DNA from: Chloroherpetonaceae bacterium
GTDB lineage: Bacteria; Bacteroidota; Chlorobiia; Chlorobiales; Chloroherpetonaceae
Assembly (NCBI GenBank): GCA_028277445.1
Contig: JANQGG010000034.1
Location: 62,001-126,000, forward strand
Direction: 5' to 3'
DNA: 64,000 nucleotides
Positions 16,768-23,841 of this stretch are shown here, piece by piece (the first letter of the stretch is position 1; every line of letters starts with the position of its first letter). The notes beneath the pieces were generated by a model. The model did no database searches and was not told the origin of the DNA. It saw nothing but the letters and a program-made list of their open reading frames with translations. A program made the translations under genes and the position numbers.

Positions 16768-18260
16768 CAATCGAATAAAGTTTGTGTTAATTCTGTATCC
16801 TCAGTTAACAACCCATTAATATTCTCAGTCTGTACTTCTTTAACTGGTAGCCATTTTTCATCGTTCAACTTTGGTGTGAATGCAATTGGTTTAAACTCAT
16901 TTAGTTTGAGAATTATATTTTTATTAGAAAATAAATCCTCATACCTCAAATAATAACTCCAAAATCTGTAGAAGTAATAGACAGACTTATTACTTTCTAA
17001 GCGCTTAATCCCAGACAAGTATGATTCCTCAAACCTGCTTCTCTTCCTTCCACCTGGATTTGTAAAACTCCAAGTTGAGTTTATTACTAAAAACCAATCA
17101 TTATTTAATAATTCAAAACTAGGTTTGAAGGCTAAATGTTTGTAACAAATAACATGATTCTCTATTTTATTCCTCAATTCAAAAATTACAGTTTTTTTAG
17201 CTTTGTTTATTGCTACCCATGAAACTGCTTTGGGACCTTTGTTTTTCTTGTCAATTTTGAATCTAATAATCCCTTTTTTATTAACCCATTCTAAATCTTT
17301 GAAATAACAATCCTGAATTAGACTGTTTCTAAGTATATTTTTAAATATTTTTAGTTTGTCTTCATCTGCTAAATAGTATTCAGAACTATCATTTTCTTCG
17401 ATTGTACCTTTATCAACTGCACTGCGTAAAGGTTCATTGCTATTATAAAGGTTTCGAAAGGTATATATTCTATTGTTTCTTAATACCCAGTCGTTAAAAT
17501 AGATTTCTTGATGTATCAATTGGTTTTTTAACAGCCTTCCCTTATCTTTTATTTTCCTTATTCGTTTCCAGCCTTTTGATTCTCTATATATATTTATTCT
17601 AGTTGTAATAACTTCTTCGTCTAAAAACAAATCTGCTGAATAAAGCTTTTCTGGTACATTTATTTTTAACAAATTACAATATAGATTCTCATATTCACTT
17701 TTTAAATAACCAGATTTAAACTTTTTCTCTCTTGATTCAATTTGGATATCAGAAAACTCATGTTTAAATATTCTCGATATGTAGGTTAGTTTTTCAAGTG
17801 ATTGATTACTAAGTCGCTTTATTAAGTCATTAGTGTCGAGGATATGTTCTGTAACATCAAATTGAAATTTATTATCAATAAGCGATGATATTTTAGAAAT
17901 AGGATAATTTTTATTCTTTCCAGCAATAAAAAAGAAATATATAACATCAAAATAGTCTGTTTGAGAATGCTCAATGAATTTTGTTAAAGACTCAATAACT
18001 TTTTGTGATGTAGCTGTTGAAGAAACTTGTATTCCAACACGATTATGAAAATCAGCCAGATCTATTGATGGATAGTTTTTATGGGATGTAATGTTTAGGT
18101 TTTCTAGGTCTAAATCAAGAACTTTATTTAGAATTGGGATTAAAAAATTCTCAGCATGAATATTAATATCGTATAACCCTTGTGCATTATACGATTTCAC
18201 TTCTTCTGTAAATCTCGAAGAATACTTTATTATTTCATTTATAATACTTTGTCTATTCAT
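16767..18260 (-). CDS. nuclease-APAZ effector partner of short Argonaute (SPARDA-like)
   Basis: This 497-aa protein is the upstream gene of the Argonaute operon. Residues 1-150 look like a restriction-type nuclease with SMEK/PD-(D/E)XK flavour: NIHAENFLIPILN (E37), NYPSIDLAD (D67), VGIQVSSTATSQK (Q78, K87), then strand-rich YFDVIYFFFIAG. The canonical final E-x-K is replaced by Q-V-S, so catalysis needs checking. Residues from about 190 on match what an APAZ region should be: no other known domain, about 300 aa, strand-rich, paired with a PAZ-less pAgo. There is no TIR (SPARTA) or SIR2 (SPARSA) domain, which leaves the DREN-APAZ class (SPARDA). Predicted role: on Argonaute activation it degrades DNA and/or RNA and aborts infection. 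The SPARDA assignment is inference. Confidence 0.8.
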   Translation of the reverse strand: MNRQSIINEIIKYSSRFTEEVKSYNAQGLYDINIHAENFLIPILNKVLDLDLENLNITSHKNYPSIDLADFHNRVGIQVSSTATSQKVIESLTKFIEHSQTDYFDVIYFFFIAGKNKNYPISKISSLIDNKFQFDVTEHILDTNDLIKRLSNQSLEKLTYISRIFKHEFSDIQIESREKKFKSGYLKSEYENLYCNLLKINVPEKLYSADLFLDEEVITTRINIYRESKGWKRIRKIKDKGRLLKNQLIHQEIYFNDWVLRNNRIYTFRNLYNSNEPLRSAVDKGTIEENDSSEYYLADEDKLKIFKNILRNSLIQDCYFKDLEWVNKKGIIRFKIDKKNKGPKAVSWVAINKAKKTVIFELRNKIENHVICYKHLAFKPSFELLNNDWFLVINSTWSFTNPGGRKRSRFEESYLSGIKRLESNKSVYYFYRFWSYYLRYEDLFSNKNIILKLNEFKPIAFTPKLNDEKWLPVKEVQTENINGLLTEDTELTQTLFD

Positions 18261-18276
18261 TTATGTCTTTCAAAAA

Positions 18277-18376
18277 CTTGCAGGTAACATCGGGATAAGC
18301 GCATTCCGTTTATCGGGACTATATGCTATAGAAATGTTCGTTTATCACGCAAATTAACCCGTAAGATAGAGGGGTT
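18277..18376. repeat. palindromic cassette-boundary repeat, copy e
   Basis: It lies 17 bp upstream of the nuclease-APAZ start codon and aligns over about 95 bp with copy a at 3719. It contains GATAAGCGCATTCCGTTTATC, TATATGCTATA, GTTCGTTTATCACG and AACCCGTAAGA. It is a boundary of the Argonaute module, possibly also its promoter region. Confidence 0.8.
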
Positions 18377-18458
18377 ATAACATTTAATACATTTAATGTT
18401 TAGAGTTAACTCAAGATATATACAATTTATTATTTTTCAAAAATGCATTAAAAAAATC

Positions 18459-18635
18459 ATGACTGGAAAAACCGTTTTGATCACAGGAGCTACCGGCGGC
18501 ATTGGCAAGCAAACGGCTTACGATTTAGCCGGGCTTGGCGCAAATACCTGGATACATGAAAGAAATTTCGAATGTAAGAAAAAGGGAGATATGCCTTTAT
18601 TTATTGGACTCTTTTTTAATCAATATTTCAAATAA
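18459..18635 (+). pseudogene. 5' fragment duplicate of the SDR gene
   Basis: From about 18440 to 18574 the DNA repeats 19222-19356 almost exactly, including 15 bp before the ATG. The predicted start MTGKTVLITGATGGIGKQTA matches the intact SDR with a few substitutions. After about 38 codons the similarity stops and the frame runs into unrelated DNA that belongs to a PIN-toxin remnant on the other strand. It is a truncated copy and cannot encode an enzyme. Confidence 0.85.
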
Positions 18636-18952
18636 TTCGTTAGTTGTTATTAGTCTTTTGAATCCCGAATTTTTTAGTCCTGTAATAAGCTTTTTTATGA
18701 AAACGGTGGGGGACAATGGAATGATTAACCACGGTGACATTTCTTAGAATGAGTTCATAAGTTTCAAGGAACTCGTTTTCGGTGAGATAAGCAATATATT
18801 TTATTTTTATGATTTAAGATTTCATAACGAATATATTCTGGAGCGAAGAAATGAAAGTATTTTGATCCGTTGATTATTATTTGAGCGATTCTACTATTAA
18901 TATTTAGAATTGCACTAAATAGAATATTGGAGTCAACAATAATTTTAGTCAT
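18597..18952 (-). pseudogene. frameshifted PIN-domain toxin
   Basis: The start overlaps the antitoxin gene and reads MTKIIVDSNILFSAILN, with the first PIN Asp, then APEYIRYEILNHKNKI. The frame is then lost to an early stop. The next pieces continue in other frames: IAYLTENEFLETYELILRNV, and finally KKLITGLKNSGFKRLITTNE ending at 18597, which is the normal C-terminal form. The central segment with the D-x-x-D-x-x-F/Y catalytic part is missing. At least two disruptions make it inactive as read, unless they are sequencing errors. Confidence 0.7.
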
Positions 18953-19154
18953 TAAAACCAATATCTTTTTTTATTCTGGCCCAACGATCTTTTTTAACAT
19001 CTTTGATTAAATTATCAAAGTCCTGCTGAGTTGCTTCGGAATTTGATGTCAATTCTTCATAGCTAAGGTAATCAAGAATTGATTGAATCCGGGTTGCATT
19101 ATTTCCTGCTTTAAACCTGACCAATATCTCATTGTTTTGTCGTTCTACGATCAT
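18945..19154 (-). CDS. antitoxin of the broken PIN locus
   Basis: This 69-aa acidic/basic protein is encoded directly upstream of the PIN remnant and overlaps its start by 8 bp, the usual layout of an antitoxin-toxin pair. It reads MIVERQNNEILVRFKAGNNA and ends KKDRWARIKKDIGFND; the middle has a helical segment IQSILDYLSYEELTSNSEAT. No specific family is certain, but the size and position fit a VapB-like antitoxin. It remains intact although the toxin is broken, and may now be an orphan. Confidence 0.6.
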   Translation of the reverse strand: MIVERQNNEILVRFKAGNNATRIQSILDYLSYEELTSNSEATQQDFDNLIKDVKKDRWARIKKDIGFND

Positions 19155-19240
19155 ATTATATTTTAATAAAAATTTGCCTATTTGTGATAAACCTTCGATT
19201 GTTTTAACTAAAGTAAATTAAAAAACGCATTAAAAAAATC

Positions 19241-20053
19241 ATGACTGGAAAAACCGTTTTGATCACAGGAGCTACCGACGGCATTGGCATGCAAACGGCT
19301 TACGATTTAGCTGGACTTGGCGCAAATGTTTGGATACATGGCCGAAATCCGGAACGTCTGGAAAATGTTTTGTCTGAACTTAAAAACATTGCCCCTAATG
19401 GCCAGCACGGCTCATGCCAAGCTGATTTTAGCAGCTTTGCACAAACTAGAAAACTGGCCGAAGACGTGAATCAGTCGCTGGATCGTTTGGATGTGCTTAT
19501 CAACAATGCCGGCGTGTTTATGAATGAGTTTGAGGAATCTGAAGATGGCTACGAGATGACTTTCGCCGTCAATCATCTGGCGCATTTTTTACTCACGCTC
19601 GAACTGTTGCCGTTGCTTCAAAAAAGCGCCCCTTCACGCATCATCAATGTAAGTTCTATTGCTCACCAGGGCGGCGGAATAGATTATGATACTTTAAACA
19701 GCAAACATCATTTTGATGGGTACAGGGCATATTGTCTCTCAAAACTGGCTAATATTCTCTTTACCCGGCAGCTTGTTTTGGAGTTGGAAGGCACCGGGAT
19801 CACCGCTAATTCACTGCATCCGGGAGTGGTAACTACCAAGCTTCTTTGGGCTGGATTTAGTATTGAAGGCGTTGGATTGGAAGAAGGCGCTGAAACTTCG
19901 GTGTATTGCGCGAGCTCACCGGAACTTGAGAATGTAACCGGAAAGTATTTCATTAAGAAAATGCCGGCCACGCCTTCCAAATACGCTCAGGATGATGAAG
20001 CCGCCAGAGAATTATGGGATAAAAGCCTGGAGATGGTGGGTTTGCGGGATTAG
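19241..20053 (+). CDS. short-chain dehydrogenase/reductase (SDR)
   Basis: This 270-aa NAD(P)-dependent oxidoreductase has a classical SDR core: TGATDGIG at 9-16, NNAG at 88-91, a serine block INVSSI (136-140) and the catalytic Y164-x-x-x-K168 in YRAYCLSK. The sequence around SLHPGVVTTKL resembles the retinol-dehydrogenase/WW-domain-oxidoreductase-like branch. The substrate is unknown. A truncated copy of its 5' end lies 782 bp upstream, with a toxin-antitoxin locus in between. Its last 4 bp overlap the end of the convergent DUF2442 gene. Confidence 0.92.
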   Translation: MTGKTVLITGATDGIGMQTAYDLAGLGANVWIHGRNPERLENVLSELKNIAPNGQHGSCQADFSSFAQTRKLAEDVNQSLDRLDVLINNAGVFMNEFEESEDGYEMTFAVNHLAHFLLTLELLPLLQKSAPSRIINVSSIAHQGGGIDYDTLNSKHHFDGYRAYCLSKLANILFTRQLVLELEGTGITANSLHPGVVTTKLLWAGFSIEGVGLEEGAETSVYCASSPELENVTGKYFIKKMPATPSKYAQDDEAARELWDKSLEMVGLRD

Positions 20054-20307
20054 TCATGAACAAGTTTTGAGTCTGCTGGCTCACTTTGCTCATAAAGCAC
20101 TTCAGGATCGATATCAGCATGATTTGCCCATTCGACTGTATCAAAGCTTATCTTAACAGTATTAAATAATTTGATGTCTTTAAGCTGCTTAAACAAGCCA
20201 ATATCTAGATATGGCTTCATATCGAACAGTCGTTTTTCCCCATTCTCAAATGTAAGCAATAGTTTGTAATCTTCTTTAGGGGCGACTTGTTTTACAGCAA
20301 GATACAT
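20050..20307 (-). CDS. DUF2442 domain protein
   Basis: This 85-aa protein has the DUF2442 pattern: VKQVAPKEDYKLLLTFENGE, RLFDMKPYL, VKISFDTVEWANHADIDPEV and LYEQ. Its partner DUF4160 is encoded 5 bp upstream in the same direction. DUF4160-DUF2442 pairs recur widely and behave like small mobile modules, often suspected to be toxin-antitoxin-like; function is unproven. The gene is convergent with the SDR gene and overlaps its end. Confidence 0.85.
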   Translation of the reverse strand: MYLAVKQVAPKEDYKLLLTFENGEKRLFDMKPYLDIGLFKQLKDIKLFNTVKISFDTVEWANHADIDPEVLYEQSEPADSKLVHD

Positions 20308-20312
20308 AATTG

Positions 20313-20579
20313 TTATTTTAAAGGTTCAATTTTGAAAGGCGTTTCTCCGTTTTGACATAATTCCCAATCAGCCAGCAATTCTTCTTTATGTATTTCCATC
20401 CATGCTTGAATTAATCTGGTTTGTTTTAAAGGCATTTTACCTCCTAATAATTCAAAGTCACCAATGCTAAAAGATGCTTTATTATTTTGATAATAAGCAT
20501 GGATATGTGGTGGATTATGTTCACTGGGTGCAAAATACATTCTAATGATGATACCATAAAACATAGAAATAGTAGGCAT
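20313..20579 (-). CDS. DUF4160 domain protein
   Basis: This 88-aa protein matches DUF4160: PTISMFYGIIIRMYFAPSEH, then the characteristic NPPHIHAYYQNNKASFSIGD, and a C-terminal LIQAWMEIHKEELLADWELC. It is transcribed together with the DUF2442 gene just downstream. The His-rich PPHIHA motif is diagnostic. The biochemical role is unknown. Confidence 0.88.
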   Translation of the reverse strand: MPTISMFYGIIIRMYFAPSEHNPPHIHAYYQNNKASFSIGDFELLGGKMPLKQTRLIQAWMEIHKEELLADWELCQNGETPFKIEPLK

Positions 20580-20603
20580 ATTTAATACTGTTATTTAATG
20601 TAT

Positions 20604-21938
20604 CTACCTATCAAAAACCAACTTTTGCCCGTTTAGTAGCGGTTTAATCTCGCCGTTTTCATAGACAATCTCTCCATTAACAAGCGTTGCCACGATGCTG
20701 GATTTAAAGGTATACCCCTCGAACGGCGACCAGCCGCATTTGTAAAGCGCCTTATCACTCGTTACGACATCGGGCTTGTCAAGATCAACCAAAACCAGAT
20801 CGGCAAAATAGCCTTCACGAAGATATCCGCGATCAGTGATATTATATCTTTTCGCTACAGCATGGCTGGTTTTTTCTGCGATGCGTTCCAATGAAAACAA
20901 ACCTCGGTGGAAGTGCTCCAAAATGGATTGGAAGGCATGTTGCATCAATGGCAAACCGGAGGGTGCCTTAAAGTAAGTGTTGCTTTTTTCTTCAAGCGTG
21001 TGCGGGGCGTGGTCGGTGGCAATAATATCAATCACATCGGTTTGAACCGCTTTGATGAGCGCTGCGCGGTCTGCAGTGGTTTTAATTGCCGGATTGCATT
21101 TGATAAGCGTGCCTTTCGTGTCATAATCCTCCTGATCAAAAAACAAATGGTGCGCGCACACTTCCAGCGAGATTTGCTTGTTTTCAACCGCGCCTTTGGT
21201 AAAAAGCTCTAATTCCTTTTCGGTGGTAATATGCAGGACATGAAGCTTAGCGCCATGAGTTTTGGCAAGTTCCACAGCCATTGAACTGGATTTGTAACAC
21301 GCCTCAGCGCTGCGGATATCAGCATGGCAACGGATGGGTACATCTTCGCCATACTTTTCACGAAACTTTGCTTCATTTTCCAAAATGGTGGGCGAGTCCT
21401 CGCAATGCGTGGCTATAAGGGTGGGAGCGGTTTTAAAAATAGCGTCCAGTGTCTCAGGACGATCCACCAGCATGTTACCCGTAGAGCTGCCCATAAACAC
21501 TTTAATGCCGCAAGCCGAAGTTGGATCCAAAGATTGAAGCTCTGTTAAATTATCATTCGTGGCACCCAGATAGAACGAGTAATTGGCAGCCATTCTTCCC
21601 TGAGCCAGTTTGAATTTTTCTTCCAGTGCATTCAGGGTAGTGATGGGCGGATTGTTGTTCGGCATATCCATCACCGAGGTGATCCCACCGGCCACGGCCG
21701 CTATGGATTCGCTTCGCATATTGGCTTTATGGGGTTGGCCAGGCTCGCGGAAATGAACCTGATCATCAATCATGCCTGGAAAAAGGTATTTTCCATTGGC
21801 ATCCAGAACCGTATCGCCATATTCTGGGGTGATTTCGGCGGCAATTTTTTCAATGCGTTGGTTTTCTATGAGAATATCGCCGGGGGTTAAGCTGCCTTCA
21901 TTTACCATGACGGCATTTACGATTAAAGTTCTTGGCAT
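20604..21938 (-). CDS. pyrC: dihydroorotase
   Basis: This 444-aa class I dihydroorotase makes dihydroorotate from carbamoyl-aspartate in pyrimidine synthesis. Metal and active-site residues are visible: DQVHFREPG (H62, R64), the carboxylated lysine in CGIKVFMGSS, a His in ATHCED, a His in LHVLHITTEKE, and the catalytic Asp in ATDHAPHT. Overall layout and length are normal. An allantoinase or other hydantoinase-type amidohydrolase is a possible alternative, but DMPNNNP and HFREPG favour dihydroorotase. queH lies just upstream in the same direction with a 9-bp gap. Confidence 0.92.
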   Translation of the reverse strand: MPRTLIVNAVMVNEGSLTPGDILIENQRIEKIAAEITPEYGDTVLDANGKYLFPGMIDDQVHFREPGQPHKANMRSESIAAVAGGITSVMDMPNNNPPITTLNALEEKFKLAQGRMAANYSFYLGATNDNLTELQSLDPTSACGIKVFMGSSTGNMLVDRPETLDAIFKTAPTLIATHCEDSPTILENEAKFREKYGEDVPIRCHADIRSAEACYKSSSMAVELAKTHGAKLHVLHITTEKELELFTKGAVENKQISLEVCAHHLFFDQEDYDTKGTLIKCNPAIKTTADRAALIKAVQTDVIDIIATDHAPHTLEEKSNTYFKAPSGLPLMQHAFQSILEHFHRGLFSLERIAEKTSHAVAKRYNITDRGYLREGYFADLVLVDLDKPDVVTSDKALYKCGWSPFEGYTFKSSIVATLVNGEIVYENGEIKPLLNGQKLVFDR

Positions 21939-21947
21939 AACTATGGG

Positions 21948-22508
21948 TTAAAGATTGCAGGCGACGCGCTTAGGCTGTTGGGTTTCGGCCAGGCTGAATT
22001 CGCATCCGCAATAAGATTGGCGGTATAGATCCAGCTCTTCACTGAGCTGCAAGCTCCGCAAAAAGCCGTGCTTCTTTTTAAAATCGTAAGGCACATATTT
22101 GGGGAAAGCTTTCCCAAGTTCAAAGATCATTCGGGATACTTTATGCGGGCTTAAAGTAAGTGTGGTGGTAAATGTCGGAAAATTCAGGCGATCTGCAAGC
22201 ATGGCGGTGCGTTCCAGGCTATAATTAAAACATACCGGGCAGCGCGCACCCTTTTCAGGCTCATGTTCCAATCCTCTCACTTTTTCGCGCCAGGTATCAT
22301 GATCATACGTATCTTCTTCTATCACCACTTGCCAGTGGTTGGCAAGTTTATGAGCATAGGCCAGCCGTTTTTGATATTCTTCCCGAGGATAGATATTTGA
22401 ATTGCTGAAATAGAGCGCCACCTCGTAGCCGTCCAGCATGAGTCGTTCCCCTGAAGCCGAAGCACATGGCGCGCAGCACATATGTACCAAAATTTGTTTT
22501 GTCATCAT
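21948..22508 (-). CDS. queH: epoxyqueuosine reductase QueH
   Basis: This 186-aa QueH (DUF208) enzyme performs the last step of queuosine tRNA modification, reducing epoxyqueuosine to queuosine. The conserved cysteine set is complete: C11-C12 and C15 in MCCAPC, C90 and C93 in ARCPVC, and C167 and C169 in YCGC, which bind a 4Fe-4S cluster and an adjacent metal. Other matches are SNSNIYPREEYQKR and FTTTLTLSPHKV. It replaces the unrelated QueG. It is followed by pyrC in the same direction. Confidence 0.95.
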   Translation of the reverse strand: MMTKQILVHMCCAPCASASGERLMLDGYEVALYFSNSNIYPREEYQKRLAYAHKLANHWQVVIEEDTYDHDTWREKVRGLEHEPEKGARCPVCFNYSLERTAMLADRLNFPTFTTTLTLSPHKVSRMIFELGKAFPKYVPYDFKKKHGFLRSLQLSEELDLYRQSYCGCEFSLAETQQPKRVACNL

Positions 22509-22642
22509 CTCATTTTCTTCCTGATCTTAGCTTAAAATATAATGCGTTCGAGCCTAACTTTCCTTCATTGTTGCATGAAAATTGTGGCGTAAACTGTATA
22601 TTTTATTGTTTGATAAAGGATTAACCATTCAATATTGGTCTT

Positions 22643-22915
22643 ATGCAGCAACAAGAGTTAAACGAGATGCTTCAAAAACTTCACCAGGAGCTTTCTTCAA
22701 CCAAATCTCTGGATGAGAGTTCCAAAGAATTGCTTTTGGATATCCAGGGCGATCTGGACGTGATTCTGGATGAAGAGCAGGAAACCGGAGAAGAGGATCA
22801 TCAAAGTCTTAGCGATAAACTTCGCGATGCTATTGATGAGTATGAAGAGTCGCACCCGAATCTCGTCATTGCCATGAAGCATGTGCTGGATAGCCTTGCC
22901 AACATGGGATTATAA
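22643..22915 (+). CDS. DUF4404 family small acidic protein
   Basis: This 90-aa acidic helical protein has the DUF4404 layout: LNEMLQKLHQELSST, a central acidic stretch with DVILDEEQETGEEDHQSLSD, and ESHPNLVIAMKHVLDSLANM at the end. Function is unknown in the family. It is followed 10 bp later by a YjbR-type gene on the same strand, so the two are probably co-transcribed. Confidence 0.8.
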   Translation: MQQQELNEMLQKLHQELSSTKSLDESSKELLLDIQGDLDVILDEEQETGEEDHQSLSDKLRDAIDEYEESHPNLVIAMKHVLDSLANMGL

Positions 22916-22925
22916 TTTTACAACG

Positions 22926-23279
22926 ATGGATCTGGAAACTTACCGACTGTTTTGCCTCTCGTTTAAAGGCGTCACTGAAGGCACTCCATTTGGTGATAGT
23001 GCCCTGGTGTTTAAAGTGGAAGGGAAGATGTTTGCCTTGGCTGAATTGAACGCCTTTGAAAGTATCAACATAAAATGCGATCCCGAGAAAGCCATTGAAT
23101 TACGGGAACGGTACCCGGCAGTCACCCCAGGCTACCATATGAATAAAAAACATTGGAACACGGTCGCTATGGATGGCGCCATTCCTGATGACCTGGTTAA
23201 GACCTGGACTACGGATTCCTATAACCTGGTTGTGAAAAGCCTGTCAAAAGCAATGAGGGAGAAGCTGCAAGCTTCATAG
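22926..23279 (+). CDS. MmcQ/YjbR family protein
   Basis: I chose the ATG at 22926 (117 aa); the frame extends upstream into the DUF4404 gene but that would overlap it. The protein matches the MmcQ/YjbR (CyaY-like fold) family: LSFKGVTEGTPFGDSALVFK, KMFALAEL, INIKCDPEKAIELRE, and the signature PGYHMNKKHWNTV. These are small DNA-binding-like proteins of unclear role. It probably forms a two-gene unit with DUF4404. Confidence 0.9.
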   Translation: MDLETYRLFCLSFKGVTEGTPFGDSALVFKVEGKMFALAELNAFESINIKCDPEKAIELRERYPAVTPGYHMNKKHWNTVAMDGAIPDDLVKTWTTDSYNLVVKSLSKAMREKLQAS

Positions 23280-23285
23280 CTTGGC

Positions 23286-23690
23286 TCAACCCACTCGCTT
23301 CCAAATTTGTGTTCGGTAAAATAACCATAGATAACCACGAACATACAAATCCCCATTTTCAATCCAGAGCTTGCAATCATAGATATCGCCTTTTTCTGGA
23401 TCTAAGATAGTACCATTTTTAAGTTCACCATCATCCATTACCATGTCCCGGATAATTTCCATGCCGAGCATTTTTTGATTTTTTCGATCATCGGGGCATT
23501 TGTCGCAAATAGGATCAGGATCCTCATCGGGTTTGGGAAAAAGTTGAATGATTTTTCCAAAATATTTGCCTTCTTTTTGAAATATGTCCACAATTGAGGT
23601 TTCTTCACCCGAATCTTCATCAAAAGATTTCCATGATCCAATGTAGGGGTTTGTTGTGTTTTGCTGAGTTGAAGGATTATCCATAACCAA
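23286..23690 (-). CDS. DUF2147-like protein without signal peptide
   Basis: This 134-aa protein resembles the DUF2147 family (lipocalin-like beta barrel): PYIGSWKSFDEDSGEETSIV, GKIIQLF, ICDKCPDD, a central MLGMEIIRDM, and DPEKGDIYDCKLWIENGDLY followed by an aromatic YLWLFYRTQIWKRV. Most members are exported, but this start lacks a signal peptide, so it may be cytosolic or the start may be wrong. A broken copy of its N-terminal part lies at 25618-25711, beyond the lactate permease gene. Confidence 0.82.
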   Translation of the reverse strand: MVMDNPSTQQNTTNPYIGSWKSFDEDSGEETSIVDIFQKEGKYFGKIIQLFPKPDEDPDPICDKCPDDRKNQKMLGMEIIRDMVMDDGELKNGTILDPEKGDIYDCKLWIENGDLYVRGYLWLFYRTQIWKRVG

Positions 23691-23841
23691 GAAAAGTTGA
23701 GATTGATTAATGTTTAAATGCAGGATAATATAATGGTAAGCAGGTAAAAAAACATTGAAATTGAGTTCGGATGTTTACATTTAGTGCTATTACCACAGAT
23801 TGATTTTTCATTGTCGTCGTTCAGTTGAGACGGGACGATGT

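Noticed and set aside
15328-18260. SPARTA (TIR-APAZ) or SPARSA (SIR2-APAZ) subtype
   Set aside because: The effector N terminus lacks a TIR or Sir2 motif and instead has E-x..D-x..Q nuclease-like residues.
18535-18747. Plus-strand 70-codon open frame
   Set aside because: It overlaps the minus-strand PIN remnant, whose pieces match known toxin motifs.
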